64,000 nucleotides of DNA, from NCBI RefSeq assembly GCF_016863635.1, contig NZ_BOPG01000104.1, forward strand, positions 1-64,000. The letters are read 5' to 3'. This DNA comes from Virgisporangium aurantiacum. GTDB taxonomy: Bacteria; Actinomycetota; Actinomycetes; Mycobacteriales; Micromonosporaceae. The translations under genes and the position numbers were made by a program. Of the stretch, positions 1-9,025 are shown piece by piece (position 1 is the stretch's first letter; each line of letters opens with the position of its first letter). The notes under the pieces are model-generated. The model was not told where the DNA came from, did not search any database, and saw nothing but the letters and a program-made list of their open reading frames with translations.

Positions 1-1149
1 GCCGGTGAGGAGCTCGCGCGCCTTCGCGACGATCGGGGCGATCGTGGTGTCGTAGTTCCCGAGCACGACGGAGGTCCATCCGCTCCTCGGGAAGACGTCG
101 AGCCGGGTGGCGACGCCGGGGCCGCCGCCGCTGTGCCCCACGATCCGGGTGCCGGCGAGGATCGTCTCGACGTGGCCGTAGCCGTAGAACTGGGCCTGCG
201 CCGGCAGGTCGACCGGCAGCGGCGTGGGCACCTTGCCGCCGGTCATCACGTCGACGAAACATGGTGCGAGCAGCGTGCCGGTCTTCGTCGACGTGAGGGC
301 GCGCACGAACGCGAGCAGGTCGGCCGCGGTGGAGTAGGCGCCGCCCGGCGGACCCGCGGTGTAGCCCATGACGGGGCTGGTAGCGGCGTCGATCCGCGAC
401 CCGTCCGGCTGGGTCCAGTAGGGACGCGCGACGCGGTCGTTCGCGAGCACGTCGGGCCGGCCGATGAACGCGGTGCTCGTCATGCCGGCCGGTACGAACA
501 CGTTCTCGCGCACATGGTCCACATAGGACCGTCCGGTCACCGTCGCGACGATGGCGGCGAGAACGCTGAAGCCGTCGTTGCTGTACACGTGACGGGTGCC
601 GGGCGGGAACTGCAGCGGCGTGCGCCGGACGATGGCGAGCGTGCCGGCCAGCGCCTCGTCGAAGCTCGCCCAGGCCTCCTCGGCGGGGTCGCGGGGTCCG
701 ATCGGCGGCCGGCCGATCCCGGACGTGTGGGTGAGCAGGTGGTGCACGGTCGCCGCCGCGGCGTCGGCGGGGAAGCCGTCGAGGTGGGCGCCGATCGGGT
801 CGTCGAGGCGCAGGCGGCCCTGCTGCACCAGTCGCATGACGGCGACCGCGATGAAGGTCTTGGTGATCGAGGCCAGCCAGAAGACCGTGTCGGGCCGGTT
901 CCGGATCGACCGGTCCCGGTTGGCCAGGCCGTAGGCGCGGGTCAGGACGGGCCGTCCGTCGTGGGCGACGAGGATGGTTCCGGAGAACAGGTCCCGGGCG
1001 GCGCGGTCGGCGACGAACCGTTCGTACGCGAGCAGGTCCTTCCTCGGCGCGGTGGCCGCCGCGCCGCCCGACAGGGCGACCGGGGCGACCGAGGCGGCGC
1101 CCGCGGCGGCGCCCGCCGCGGCGAGGATCGATCGTCGGGTCATCGGCAT
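1..1149 (-). CDS. Secreted serine hydrolase, beta-lactamase/DD-peptidase (class C-like) family, 3' end outside window
   Basis: The 383 residues present read as a penicillin-binding-protein-like serine hydrolase (Beta-lactamase Pfam family). The N-terminus MPMTRRSILAAAG has a twin-arginine-type signal followed by Ala-rich sequence. Active-site motifs in order are SITK (Ser94/Lys97), YSN (189-191) and HSGGG (339-343), matching SxxK, YxN and the KTG-equivalent HxG of class C-like esterases/DD-peptidases. The ATG at 1149 is chosen because GAGGAG lies five bases upstream; a second in-frame ATG is at 1143. The start overlaps the stop of the upstream carboxypeptidase gene by 10 bases, so the two are probably translationally coupled and both act on peptidoglycan outside the membrane. 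A paralogue lies at 45172-46368. The stop codon lies beyond base 1. Family is confident; substrate (peptide, ester or beta-lactam) cannot be told. Confidence 0.88.
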   Translation of the reverse strand, partial: MPMTRRSILAAAGAAAGAASVAPVALSGGAAATAPRKDLLAYERFVADRAARDLFSGTILVAHDGRPVLTRAYGLANRDRSIRNRPDTVFWLASITKTFIAVAVMRLVQQGRLRLDDPIGAHLDGFPADAAAATVHHLLTHTSGIGRPPIGPRDPAEEAWASFDEALAGTLAIVRRTPLQFPPGTRHVYSNDGFSVLAAIVATVTGRSYVDHVRENVFVPAGMTSTAFIGRPDVLANDRVARPYWTQPDGSRIDAATSPVMGYTAGPPGGAYSTAADLLAFVRALTSTKTGTLLAPCFVDVMTGGKVPTPLPVDLPAQAQFYGYGHVETILAGTRIVGHSGGGPGVATRLDVFPRSGWTSVVLGNYDTTIAPIVAKARELLTG

Positions 1150-2675
1150 GGGAACTCCTCGTAGACGGCGACGGCGATCTCCGCCATCGCTTCCTGGACC
1201 CGGCCGGCCAGGGTCATGGCCGCGTCGGGGGCGGTTTCGGTGTGCATGAACTGGGCGAAGGTGAGCCACCGGCCGTTCGGCAGCTCGATGAAACCGGCGA
1301 GGGCCTTGTGGAGCGTGACCGGGCCGCCCGACGGGTTGCCCATGGCCGCGGTGCCGGTCTTGGCGTAGACGTGCCCCGCCGCGGGCGAGTCCGGTTGGTT
1401 GCCGGCCAGCGTGCCGTCGCGTCCCATGATGGGCAGCGCCTCCCGGAAGCCGGCGAAGTACGGGCGGCGGCTCATGTGGGTCAGGAACGTGGTGAACGTG
1501 TCGGCGGTGTACCGGCCGTCGGCGGCACCGGCCGGATCGGGTTCCAGACCGGCGGCGGCGAACAGGTCGCGCCGGAACCGCTCGTAGGTCGCCTTCGGCG
1601 TGACCGGGTCGCGACCCGCCACGGCGCCGACGAGATGGGGAAACGTGACGGTGTGGACGTTGGAGCTGGCCTTGAGCATCACCTTCACCTGGTCCCGCAA
1701 CGGCGGTGACACCAGCTCGGCGACGTCTGTCCGATGTGGACGGTTCGGCAGCGTGGCGCCCTCGACGCGCACTCCGGCGGCCCGCAGTTCCTCGGCGAGG
1801 AGCGTCGCCGCGAACGCGGTCGGGCTCGGGACGAAGTACCGCAGGTGCTGCGCGGGTGCGCCGGGCGGGATCGCGCCGGTGACCGCCACCGTGCCGTCGG
1901 GGTTCCCGACCAGCGCGAGGGGTCGCGCGGCCCCGGTCGTCACCTGGTTCGTGAACCGCACGTACGACGTGGCGGGGGTCGGGCGTACGGCGGCCGGTGC
2001 GCCGTCGGCGGGTCCCGGTGTCACGGTCACGTGCACGAGGTGCTCGTTGACCATCATCGGCGACACCGTGATCATCGTGCCGCCCAGCGCGATGTCCTCG
2101 CGTGCCTCGGCGAACAGCGACGCGTCCACCAGAACCCGACCCTCGACGCGCCGCACGCCGGCGCGGGCCACCTGCCGGGCCAGGTTCCGGATCTCCCGCA
2201 GCGGATCCGGCAGCGGGCCGCCACCGGGATAGGTCGGGTCGGGGTCGGGCAGGTGCATCGTGCCGTCGGGCCGCATCCGGCCGGACAGCAGCAGGTCGCC
2301 GCCGGCCACCAGCACCAGATCGCCGGCGAGTGCGCCGCGGACCACCGGACCGGTCCGGCGGATCCGGGTCCGGAACCGGTGCTGCGGGCCCAGCGTCTCG
2401 AAGGCGGTGCCGGCGATGAACACCTTCATCGAGGACGCGGCCAGGAAGAGGTCGGCCGGGCGCAACGAGTACACCGGCTCCCCCGTGTCGATCGCGGAAA
2501 AGCCCATCCCCCACGTCGATCCGGCATATTCGGGCCGCTGGATGATGTCCCGGATACGGGTGTCCAATGTGGACGTTGCGGCGGCAGCGGCGGGCTCGCC
2601 GGCCTTGGCCATGACCGCCGCCACCGGGGCGGCACCGAGCAGGCCGAGCACGGTGCGCCTGGACGCGTTCGTCAT
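1140..2675 (-). CDS. Secreted D-alanyl-D-alanine carboxypeptidase/endopeptidase, PBP4 (peptidase S13) type
   Basis: This 511-residue protein trims terminal D-Ala from, or cleaves crosslinks in, peptidoglycan stem peptides. It has an N-terminal SRRTVLGLLG export signal and all three penicillin-binding motifs: SSMK (Ser81/Lys84), SSN (337-339) and KTG (439-441). The long insert between motifs 1 and 2 (about residues 95-330) is typical of DacB/PBP4-class S13 enzymes. The ATG at 2675 has GGGAG a few bases upstream. The 3' end overlaps the next serine hydrolase gene by 10 bases. The gene is transcribed away from an OmpR-type regulator starting at 2781, so that two-component system plausibly controls it. 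High confidence in family. Confidence 0.9.
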   Translation of the reverse strand: MTNASRRTVLGLLGAAPVAAVMAKAGEPAAAAATSTLDTRIRDIIQRPEYAGSTWGMGFSAIDTGEPVYSLRPADLFLAASSMKVFIAGTAFETLGPQHRFRTRIRRTGPVVRGALAGDLVLVAGGDLLLSGRMRPDGTMHLPDPDPTYPGGGPLPDPLREIRNLARQVARAGVRRVEGRVLVDASLFAEAREDIALGGTMITVSPMMVNEHLVHVTVTPGPADGAPAAVRPTPATSYVRFTNQVTTGAARPLALVGNPDGTVAVTGAIPPGAPAQHLRYFVPSPTAFAATLLAEELRAAGVRVEGATLPNRPHRTDVAELVSPPLRDQVKVMLKASSNVHTVTFPHLVGAVAGRDPVTPKATYERFRRDLFAAAGLEPDPAGAADGRYTADTFTTFLTHMSRRPYFAGFREALPIMGRDGTLAGNQPDSPAAGHVYAKTGTAAMGNPSGGPVTLHKALAGFIELPNGRWLTFAQFMHTETAPDAAMTLAGRVQEAMAEIAVAVYEEFPCR

Positions 2676-2780
2676 CGATCTCCCTTCGACAGGTGGGTCA
2701 GTTCCTACCGGAACGCGCCTCTCGGCAACCGATGCCCGGCCCATACGGAATCCATATGTGGACGCTGCGACACTGGCCCG
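2676..2780. promoter_or_regulatory. Divergent promoter region between DD-carboxypeptidase and response regulator
   Basis: This 105-bp gap separates two divergently transcribed units, so it must hold both promoters. The only AT-rich stretch, around 2740-2760, contains CATACGGAATCCATATG, with CATA/TATG ends that could serve as a regulator half-site pair. No -35/-10 pair could be assigned with confidence. Confidence 0.4.
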
Positions 2781-3437
2781 ATGCGGATTCTGCTGGTCGA
2801 GGACGAGCAGCCACTGGCCGGCTACATCGCGGCCGGGCTGCGCCGGCAGGGCTGCGCCGTCGACGTCGCGACCGACGGGCAGGCGGCCCTCGACCGGCTC
2901 GGCGTGAACCCGTACGACGTGGTCGTGCTCGACCGGGACCTGCCGGTGGTGCACGGAGACGTGGTGTGCCGGCGGGTGGCCGCACAGGGCACGGCGCGCA
3001 TCCTCATGCTGACCGCGTCCGGAGCGGTCGAGGACCGCGTCGACGGGCTCACCCTCGGCGCCGACGACTACCTGGGCAAGCCGTTCGCGTTCACGGAACT
3101 GGTCGCCCGGGTCCGGGCCCTGGCCCGGCGCACCGGTACCGCCCGGCCGCCGGTGCTGCACGCGGCCGGTGTGCGGCTCGACCCGGCCCGACGCACCGCG
3201 GAACGCGACGGCCTGCCCCTGCACCTGGCACCGAAGGAGTTCGGCGTGCTCGAACACCTGCTCGCCGCCGACGGCGCCGTCGTCAGCGCGGAAACGTTGC
3301 TGGACAAGGTGTGGGACGAGAACGCCGATCCGTTCACCAACGCGGTCCGCATCACCGTCGGCACGTTGCGGCGCAAGCTGGGTGAGCCGCCGGTGATCCA
3401 CACCGTCACCGGCGCGGGCTACCGGCTGGGCCGATGA
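2781..3437 (+). CDS. OmpR/PhoB-family response regulator
   Basis: This 218-residue two-domain regulator has a receiver domain (about 1-115) with acidic pocket Glu7/Asp8, phospho-acceptor Asp51 in VVVLDRDLP and conserved Lys100 in YLGKPF. A C-terminal winged-helix DNA-binding domain follows (about 125-218, with the recognition-helix segment FTNAVRITVGTLRRKLG). It accepts phosphate from the kinase encoded immediately downstream, whose ATG overlaps this stop codon in an ATGA arrangement. The divergent DD-carboxypeptidase/serine hydrolase pair is the likely target. It is closely similar to the broken regulator at 46457-47111, which shows what an intact C-terminus should look like. Confidence 0.93.
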   Translation: MRILLVEDEQPLAGYIAAGLRRQGCAVDVATDGQAALDRLGVNPYDVVVLDRDLPVVHGDVVCRRVAAQGTARILMLTASGAVEDRVDGLTLGADDYLGKPFAFTELVARVRALARRTGTARPPVLHAAGVRLDPARRTAERDGLPLHLAPKEFGVLEHLLAADGAVVSAETLLDKVWDENADPFTNAVRITVGTLRRKLGEPPVIHTVTGAGYRLGR

Positions 3438-4597
3438 CGGTGCGGCTCAGCGCCCGTGGACGGTTGGCGCTCCTGTACACCGCGCTGGTCCTCGCGGCCG
3501 GCGTCACGTTGGTGGCGCTGACGTACGTCCTCGTGCGGCACGGCCTCGCCAGCCGGCCCCGGCTGTTCGTATGGTACGAATCCGACGACCCCCCGCCGAT
3601 GGATCCCGCTCAGGCCATGGAGAAACTCGACCGGATCCGGGCCGAGACGCTGTCGCAACTGCTGACCCAGTCGGTGATCGCGCTCGCCGTCGTCACCGTC
3701 CTCGCCGCCGTCATCGGCTGGCTGGTGGCCGGCCGGGTGCTCCGACCGATCCGCGCCATGTCGGCCACCGCACAGCGCCTGTCGGCGGAGAACATCGGTG
3801 AACGCGTGCCCGTGACGCCCCCGGCCGACGAACTCGCCGCGCTCGCCCGCACCATCAACGGCATGCTCGACCGCCTCCAGGCCGGCATCGCCGACCGCGA
3901 CCGGGCGCTGCACAGCCAACGCATGTTCGTCGCCAACGCCGCGCACGAGCTGCGCACCCCGCTCACCACCATGCGCACCGCCATCGACGTGACCCTCGAC
4001 GGCGATCCCGACACCGACGAGCTCATCGGGATGTCCGTCGACGTCCGCGACGCCGTCGTCCACAGCCAGCGCACGCTCGACGGGCTGCTCGCGCTCGCCC
4101 GCAGCCACGCCGGCACCCGCCGGGTGGACCGCACCGACCTGGCCGACGTGGCCACGCACATCCTGGACACGGCCGGCAAGGACGCCGCCGAGCACGACGT
4201 CGACGTGCGGACCGACCTGCGGCCCGCACCGGTATCCGGCGACCCGGTGCTGCTCGACCGGATGGTCCGCAACCTCGTCGACAACGCCATCCGCCACAAC
4301 GAGTTCGGCGGGCGGGTCACCGTGTCGACCGGCGTCGCCGGACCGCACTCCTGGCTACGGGTCACCAACACCGGCGCCCGGCTCGAACCCTCCACAGTGG
4401 ACGAACTGTTCGAGCCGTTCGTCCGCGGGTCCGGCGACGGTGCCGGCCTGGGCCTGTCGATCGTCCGCGCGGTCGTCGAGGCGCACCACGGCACGGTGGA
4501 CGTCGAGACCCCCTCGGGCGGCGGTCTCGACGTCGTCGTCCGGCTTCAGGCGTCCCGGCAGCGGTCCAGCGCCGCCGCGACGAACGGCTGCAGGTAG
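3434..4597 (+). CDS. Membrane sensor histidine kinase (HAMP-HisKA-HATPase)
   Basis: This 387-residue kinase has two membrane helices (about 11-33 and 80-100) flanking a short extracytoplasmic segment of about 45 residues. A HAMP region (about 100-155), HisKA with phospho-His171 in NAAHELRTPL, and an HATPase domain with N box DNAIRHN and G box GAGLGLSIV follow. The start overlaps the regulator stop by four bases, so the two are coupled. The short sensor loop suggests detection at or within the membrane, as in cell-envelope stress kinases. The last 52 bases overlap the convergent SGNH hydrolase gene. Ligand unknown. Confidence 0.92.
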   Translation: MTVRLSARGRLALLYTALVLAAGVTLVALTYVLVRHGLASRPRLFVWYESDDPPPMDPAQAMEKLDRIRAETLSQLLTQSVIALAVVTVLAAVIGWLVAGRVLRPIRAMSATAQRLSAENIGERVPVTPPADELAALARTINGMLDRLQAGIADRDRALHSQRMFVANAAHELRTPLTTMRTAIDVTLDGDPDTDELIGMSVDVRDAVVHSQRTLDGLLALARSHAGTRRVDRTDLADVATHILDTAGKDAAEHDVDVRTDLRPAPVSGDPVLLDRMVRNLVDNAIRHNEFGGRVTVSTGVAGPHSWLRVTNTGARLEPSTVDELFEPFVRGSGDGAGLGLSIVRAVVEAHHGTVDVETPSGGGLDVVVRLQASRQRSSAAATNGCR

Positions 4598-5577
4598 CCG
4601 GCGAGCACCCGGTGACCGTGGTCGTTGGGGTGCGTGCCGTCGTTGGTCATCGTCGCCGGGTCCCACCAGCCCGTCGTGTCCACATAGGACACATCGTGGT
4701 CGCCGGCGGCCTGCCGGTTCAGCACCGCCTGTCGCGTCTCCGCGGCCCACCAGCCCTTGAAGATCCGCAGGGCCAGGATGACGGCGTGCGGGTTCTTCTC
4801 CCGCACGATGCGCAGCAGATGCTCGTACGCGGTGAGGACGTCGGCGGCGGCGACCCCGTGGCCGACGTCGTTGGTACCGATGTTGATGACCACCACGTCC
4901 GGCTGATACCGGCGGAAGTCCCAGTCGGCCGCGCCGTCCTGGAATCCGAGCTTCGTGTACCGGTTCTCCAGCCCGAAGCACCGGATGCCGCGGATGCTCT
5001 CGGCCGCGGTGAGCTCGCGCAGGCACGAGCCGCTGAGCGCGATCTGGGTGTGCGTCACCCCGAGGTTCTCGCTGACGAGCCACGGAAACGCGCTGAGCGA
5101 CACGTTCGTCGCGGTGTAGCCGGCGGTGATGGAGTCGCCGATCCACTCGGTGGACCGGCGCGGCCGCGGCAGCCGGAAGGTGCGCTCTTTCGCGCCGAGG
5201 GTGAGGCCCCGGAAGACCGCGTCGCCCGTGTAGCTGCCGGCCACGATCCGGTACGACACCAGCAGCGTGTGCCGCCCGGCCGGCAGCGGCGTCGGGGTGA
5301 GGTCGACGGTGCCGCTCACGCCGGAGACCAGCGTGTACGGGCCGCCGTCGATGCTGTACCAGAGGTCGATGGTGCCGCGCTGGTTGAGGGCGACCGTCGT
5401 CCCGGTGAAACCGACCCGCAGGTACGCGCCGGCCCACTGCGGAACGACCGCCGCCGGATCCGTGGCGTCCCACCGCCCCACGAAGTCGACGTTCCGGTCG
5501 GTGGCCGCTCTCGCGGGTGCGGGCGCCGTCAGAACGGTCAGAATCATCAGTGACGCGATGAGCAGCCGCCGTGTCAC
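4546..5577 (-). CDS. Secreted SGNH-type esterase with N-terminal jelly-roll domain (CE2-like)
   Basis: This 343-residue protein has a signal peptide (about 1-25), a beta-sandwich region (about 28-135) like the N-terminal domain of carbohydrate esterase family 2, and an SGNH hydrolase domain. Block I is IGDSITAG with Ser149, block III is INIGTND, and the C-terminal catalytic Asp/His pair is in DGTHPND. Such enzymes remove acetyl groups from plant polysaccharides. The GTG start at 5577 overlaps the TGA of the upstream esterase (GTGA), so both are translated from one message. The 3' end overlaps the convergent kinase gene. The CE2 assignment is inferred from domain order; the SGNH fold is clear. 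Confidence 0.82.
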   Translation of the reverse strand: MTRRLLIASLMILTVLTAPAPARAATDRNVDFVGRWDATDPAAVVPQWAGAYLRVGFTGTTVALNQRGTIDLWYSIDGGPYTLVSGVSGTVDLTPTPLPAGRHTLLVSYRIVAGSYTGDAVFRGLTLGAKERTFRLPRPRRSTEWIGDSITAGYTATNVSLSAFPWLVSENLGVTHTQIALSGSCLRELTAAESIRGIRCFGLENRYTKLGFQDGAADWDFRRYQPDVVVINIGTNDVGHGVAAADVLTAYEHLLRIVREKNPHAVILALRIFKGWWAAETRQAVLNRQAAGDHDVSYVDTTGWWDPATMTNDGTHPNDHGHRVLAGYLQPFVAAALDRCRDA

Positions 5578-6425
5578 AGGAGCGACCCGGCGAGCGGGAT
5601 GTTCTGGGTCCGCAACGCACCGGTCACCAGGCGCGCGATGCGCCGGGCGCCGTACGCCTCGAAGTGCGTGTGATCGTTGCAGAAGAACTGCCCGACGAGC
5701 CCGCTCGTGTAGTCGCCGTTGTTCGGGCACAGTCCGAGCGAGGTGTAGTAGTTGACGCTCAGCGTCTGCAGGTCGATCACCGGCGAGCCTGTCGCCGCGG
5801 CGGCCGCGTTGGTCTGCGTCACGTAGCCGCGGTTCTTCGTGGCGGTGCTGCCCGAGCAGGTGATGGCGGCAACCGCGGTGAGCAGAATCGGGTGCGCGCC
5901 ACGGGCCAGGGCGGTCTGCGCCATGTACGTCATCAGTTGCTGGTAGCGCGCCGTGCCGACGTGCCGCGGGCAGGTGGCCGAGCCGTCGTTGATGCCGAAC
6001 TGGATGAACAGGTAGTCGCCGGCCTTCATCGTGTTGAGGACCTGTTGCCACCGCGCCGAGTACGCCGTCGAGCTGAGCACGCACTCCCCGTTGGAGCCGA
6101 TGGTGGAGGTGACGTTCCCCTCGTAGAGCCACGTCTGGATGCTGCGCCCGCCGATCGCCAGGTTGTACGTGACGATGTTGCTGTGGAACAGCCCGTCGAA
6201 CTCGGTGCCCCACCCCACCGGGCAGGTGGTACCCGACGAGGGGTTGGCCATGGTCGAGTCGCCGATCAACCACACGTTCGTCGGCTCCGCCGCCGGTGCG
6301 GCGTCGGCCTCGGCCGGCTGGACACCGCAGTCCGGTCTGCTCACGGTTGCCGAGGCGGCGCCCGGTCCGACCAGCGACAGCCCCGCGACAAGAGCCGAGA
6401 CGGCGAGGAGATGGGACGCGCGCAT
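5574..6425 (-). CDS. Secreted SGNH hydrolase, rhamnogalacturonan-acetylesterase-like (CE12-type)
   Basis: This 283-residue exported protein has a signal peptide (about 1-27). SGNH motifs are IGDST (Ser57), GRS, QFGIND and the distal pair in NDHTHFEAYGA. The QFGxND block and the DHTHF..GA ending are typical of rhamnogalacturonan acetylesterases that deacetylate pectin backbones. It has several cysteines that could form extracellular disulfides. It is the first gene of a two-esterase operon with a GTGA overlap to the next gene. A perfect LacI-family-type palindrome 30 bases upstream suggests sugar-inducible repression. Confidence 0.85.
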   Translation of the reverse strand: MRASHLLAVSALVAGLSLVGPGAASATVSRPDCGVQPAEADAAPAAEPTNVWLIGDSTMANPSSGTTCPVGWGTEFDGLFHSNIVTYNLAIGGRSIQTWLYEGNVTSTIGSNGECVLSSTAYSARWQQVLNTMKAGDYLFIQFGINDGSATCPRHVGTARYQQLMTYMAQTALARGAHPILLTAVAAITCSGSTATKNRGYVTQTNAAAAATGSPVIDLQTLSVNYYTSLGLCPNNGDYTSGLVGQFFCNDHTHFEAYGARRIARLVTGALRTQNIPLAGSLL

Positions 6426-6454
6426 GGTTGCTCCTGACGGTCGGCGGCGGCGTT

Positions 6455-6466
6455 GTTATCGATAAC
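6455..6466. promoter_or_regulatory. LacI-family-type operator GTTATCGATAAC upstream of SGNH esterase operon
   Basis: GTTATCGATAAC is a perfect 12-bp palindrome with a central CG, the arrangement typical of LacI/GalR-family operators. It sits about 30 bases before the start of the pectin-esterase-like gene, the usual repressor position. No LacI gene is present in the window, so the regulator would act in trans. The bases flanking it are AT-rich for this genome, as expected of a promoter. Confidence 0.6.
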
Positions 6467-6617
6467 ACTCGATCGATACCGTATCCCGACCCCGTCGCCG
6501 CCGTCGAGACAGAAATCGATGAATGTTGATGCCGCAGCCTCGAATCCCAGCCGTTACGAGTTCGGTTTCGCGCGAGGGAGCCTGTTGCGTTTGACGCTTG
6601 GACGCGCTTCGGGGTCG

Positions 6618-6703
6618 GCTTCATGATCGTTAGCGGTGCGACGTTCTTGCTGTTTTGAGCGCTCAGAACAGCAAGAACGTCGCACCGCTAACGATCATGA
6701 AGC
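6618..6703. repeat. 86-bp near-perfect palindrome (43-bp arms, no loop)
   Basis: Two 43-bp arms (6618-6660 and 6661-6703) are reverse complements with one mismatch next to the centre (TTTTGAGC against GCTCAGAA). The whole unit can form a cruciform, or a very long hairpin if transcribed. It lies between the esterase operon promoter and the ROK fragment, contains no gene, and is AT-richer than its surroundings. It resembles dispersed extragenic palindromes or a MITE-like element, but a second copy is needed to show that. It could also act as a transcription barrier. Confidence 0.7.
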
Positions 6704-6867
6704 GATCAGGCTCCAGGGCGACCAAGGGCGAACTCTTGAGCCGCCGGTGGGCGGCTGCGCATCGGTGACGACGCCGCGCACCTCGACCGGCCGAGGACGA
6801 GGGCGCTTTGTTGTGGGCCAGAACTTATACGCCCGTGACGATGTTGGCAACTGGCACACTGGGACCC

Positions 6868-7576
6868 GTGATCGGAACGGGCGGCTCCGTCGACACCGTG
6901 CGGGACTTCAACCGCCAACGGATTCTCGCGGTGCTGCGCACGACAGACGTGGTGAGCCGGGCCGACCTGTGCCGGTCCACCGGGCTGTCGCGGAACACCG
7001 TCGCGAGCATCGTCGCCGACCTGCAACGCGACGGGGTGGTCCGGGAGACCGGGCGCGCCGACGGGCGGGGCGGCGGGCGCGGGCGGCCGGCGGCGTTGCT
7101 GACGCTGGCGCCGGCGGCCGGGCTGGCGGTCGCGGTGGACATCGGCCACCGGCACGTCCGGGTCGGTGTCGGGGACGCCACCGGGGCGCTCGTCGACGAG
7201 CGCCTCCGCGAGCTGCCTGAGGACGCGACGCCGATCGACTCGCTCACCGTGGCCGCCGACCTCGTCGCCGCGGTGTCGACCGCGCAGGGCCTGCCGGGGC
7301 GGGGCGTCGTCGGCGCGGTCCTCGGGCTTCCGGCGCCGGTGGACCTGGACGGACACCCGGCGACCCGCCGGTTCGACGGCGTCGACCCGTCCGCGTACGT
7401 CGGTCTCACCACACTGAGCAGCCGGGTCCTCGTCCGCAACGACGGTGACCTCGGCGCGCTGGGCGAGGCGTACTTCGGTGCCGGCCGCGGCATCGACGAC
7501 CTCGTCTACGTCAAGGTGTCGCACGGCATCGGCGCCGGACTGGTGCTCGGCCGGCAGCTGTACCGCGGCAGCGTTG
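6868..7576 (+). pseudogene. ROK-family transcriptional regulator, C-terminal half deleted
   Basis: About 235 residues of a ROK repressor are present: a MarR-like winged helix (VRDFNRQRILAVLRTTD..., helix-turn-helix around CRSTGLSRNTVASIV) followed by the first part of the ROK sugar-kinase fold (VDIGHRHVRVGVGD, then GIGAGLVLG). A normal ROK regulator continues for about 150 more residues, including the zinc motif GHxxxxxxxxxCxCGxxGC. Here the reading frame runs out-of-frame into a carboxylesterase after LYRGS at about 7570. The start is uncertain (GTG 6868 chosen; ATG 6841 is also in frame). A deletion fusing two genes is the simplest explanation. Confidence 0.75.
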
Positions 7577-9013
7577 GTGACGTCGTACAAGGGCATCCCG
7601 TTCGCCGCGTCGCCGGTGGGCGAGCGCCGGTGGGCGGCGCCGCAACCGGCCCCCGAGTGGCGGGGCGTGCGCGACGCGACGCAGTTCGGCGGGTCGTGTG
7701 TGCAGGGCACCGGCTGGGATCCCGGCTACGACAAGCCGACGCTCACCGAGGACTGCCTCTACCTCAACGTGTACCGGCCGTCGGACGCGGGGAAGAACCT
7801 GCCGGTGTTCGTGTGGAACCACGGCGGCGGCAACACCGGCGGTGCCGGCCGCGACACCAACCCCGACAAGTTCATCACCCGCCAGGACGTCGTCTACGTC
7901 ACCATCAACTACCGCCTCGGCGCGATGGGCTGGCTCGACACGCCGTCCCTCGAACAGGCCAACCCGGACGGGTCGACCGGCAACTTCGGGCTGCTCGACC
8001 AGCAGGCCGCCCTGCGCTGGGTCCAGCGCAACATCCGGGCCTTCGGCGGCGACCCGGACAACGTCACGCTGGCCGGCCAGTCGGCGGGCGCCAGCAACAC
8101 GTGCGCGCAGCTCGCGTCACCGTCGGCGCGTGGCCTCTTCGACCGGGCGATCCTCCACAGTGGAGGGTGCTCGGCCCGCACCCCCGACGCCGCCCGGCAG
8201 AGCGGTGAGCAGTTCGCCACCGAACTCGGCTGCGCGCCCGGGGCCGGTCAGGTGGCGTGCCTGCGCGGCAAGAGCCCGGCCGACGTGCTCGCCGCGCAGA
8301 CCAAGGTGCGGCAGTCCGGTTCGGTGGCCGGTACGCGCGTGCTGCCGACCGACCCGCTGGAGCTGCTGAAGGCGGGGACGCTCACCAAGCTCCCGGTGAT
8401 CGTCGGCGGCACGTCGGACGAGTCGCAGCAGAGCGTGTTCGCCACCTACGACTACGTCGGCAGGCCGCTCACCGCCGCACAGCTCGACACCCTCGTCGCC
8501 ACCACGTACCCGGCCGGCGCCGACCGGATCCGGGCCACGTACCCGGTGGCGAACTACAAGTCGCCGACCGTCACCTGGGGCGCGATCCAGAGCGACCAAC
8601 GGGCGTGCCGCGACCAGACGCTGCGCGACCGGCTGGCCCGCACCACGAAGACGTACGCCTACGAGTTCGCGGAGAAGAACGGCCCGCCGTTCGTCTCCAT
8701 CTGGCGACTCGACACCGACTACCCGTTCGGCGCCACCCACGTCAACGACCTCGGCTACCTGTGGGACTACCTGGGAACCGCGTTGCCGTTCAGCACCGAG
8801 CAGGTCGACCTGTCCAACCAGATGATCGGCTACTGGGGCAGCTTCGCCCGCGACGGTGACCCGAACGTGCGGCTGGCGCCCACCTGGCCGCGGTACACGC
8901 CGCAGGGCACCCTGCTGCAGTTCCAGGCACCCGGCGCCACGCGCACCCCGCACGCGGCGATCGACGACGCGCACCACTGCTCCCTCTGGGACGAGGTCAG
9001 CCCCGCACCCTGA
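7577..9013 (+). pseudogene. Type B carboxylesterase lacking its N-terminus and signal peptide
   Basis: The frame runs from SYKGIPFAASPVGERRW, the usual early block of type B carboxylesterases, to a normal C-terminus. The nucleophile block is GQSAGAS, with the oxyanion region NHGGGN, the acid in GGTSDE and the base His in FGATHVND. What is missing is the signal peptide and roughly the first 30-40 mature residues, replaced by ROK regulator sequence in another frame. An in-frame GTG at 7577 could still start a cytoplasmic, leaderless form, so residual activity is not excluded. It is followed by a strong terminator hairpin. Confidence 0.75.
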
Positions 9014-9025
9014 CCGAACCGGACC

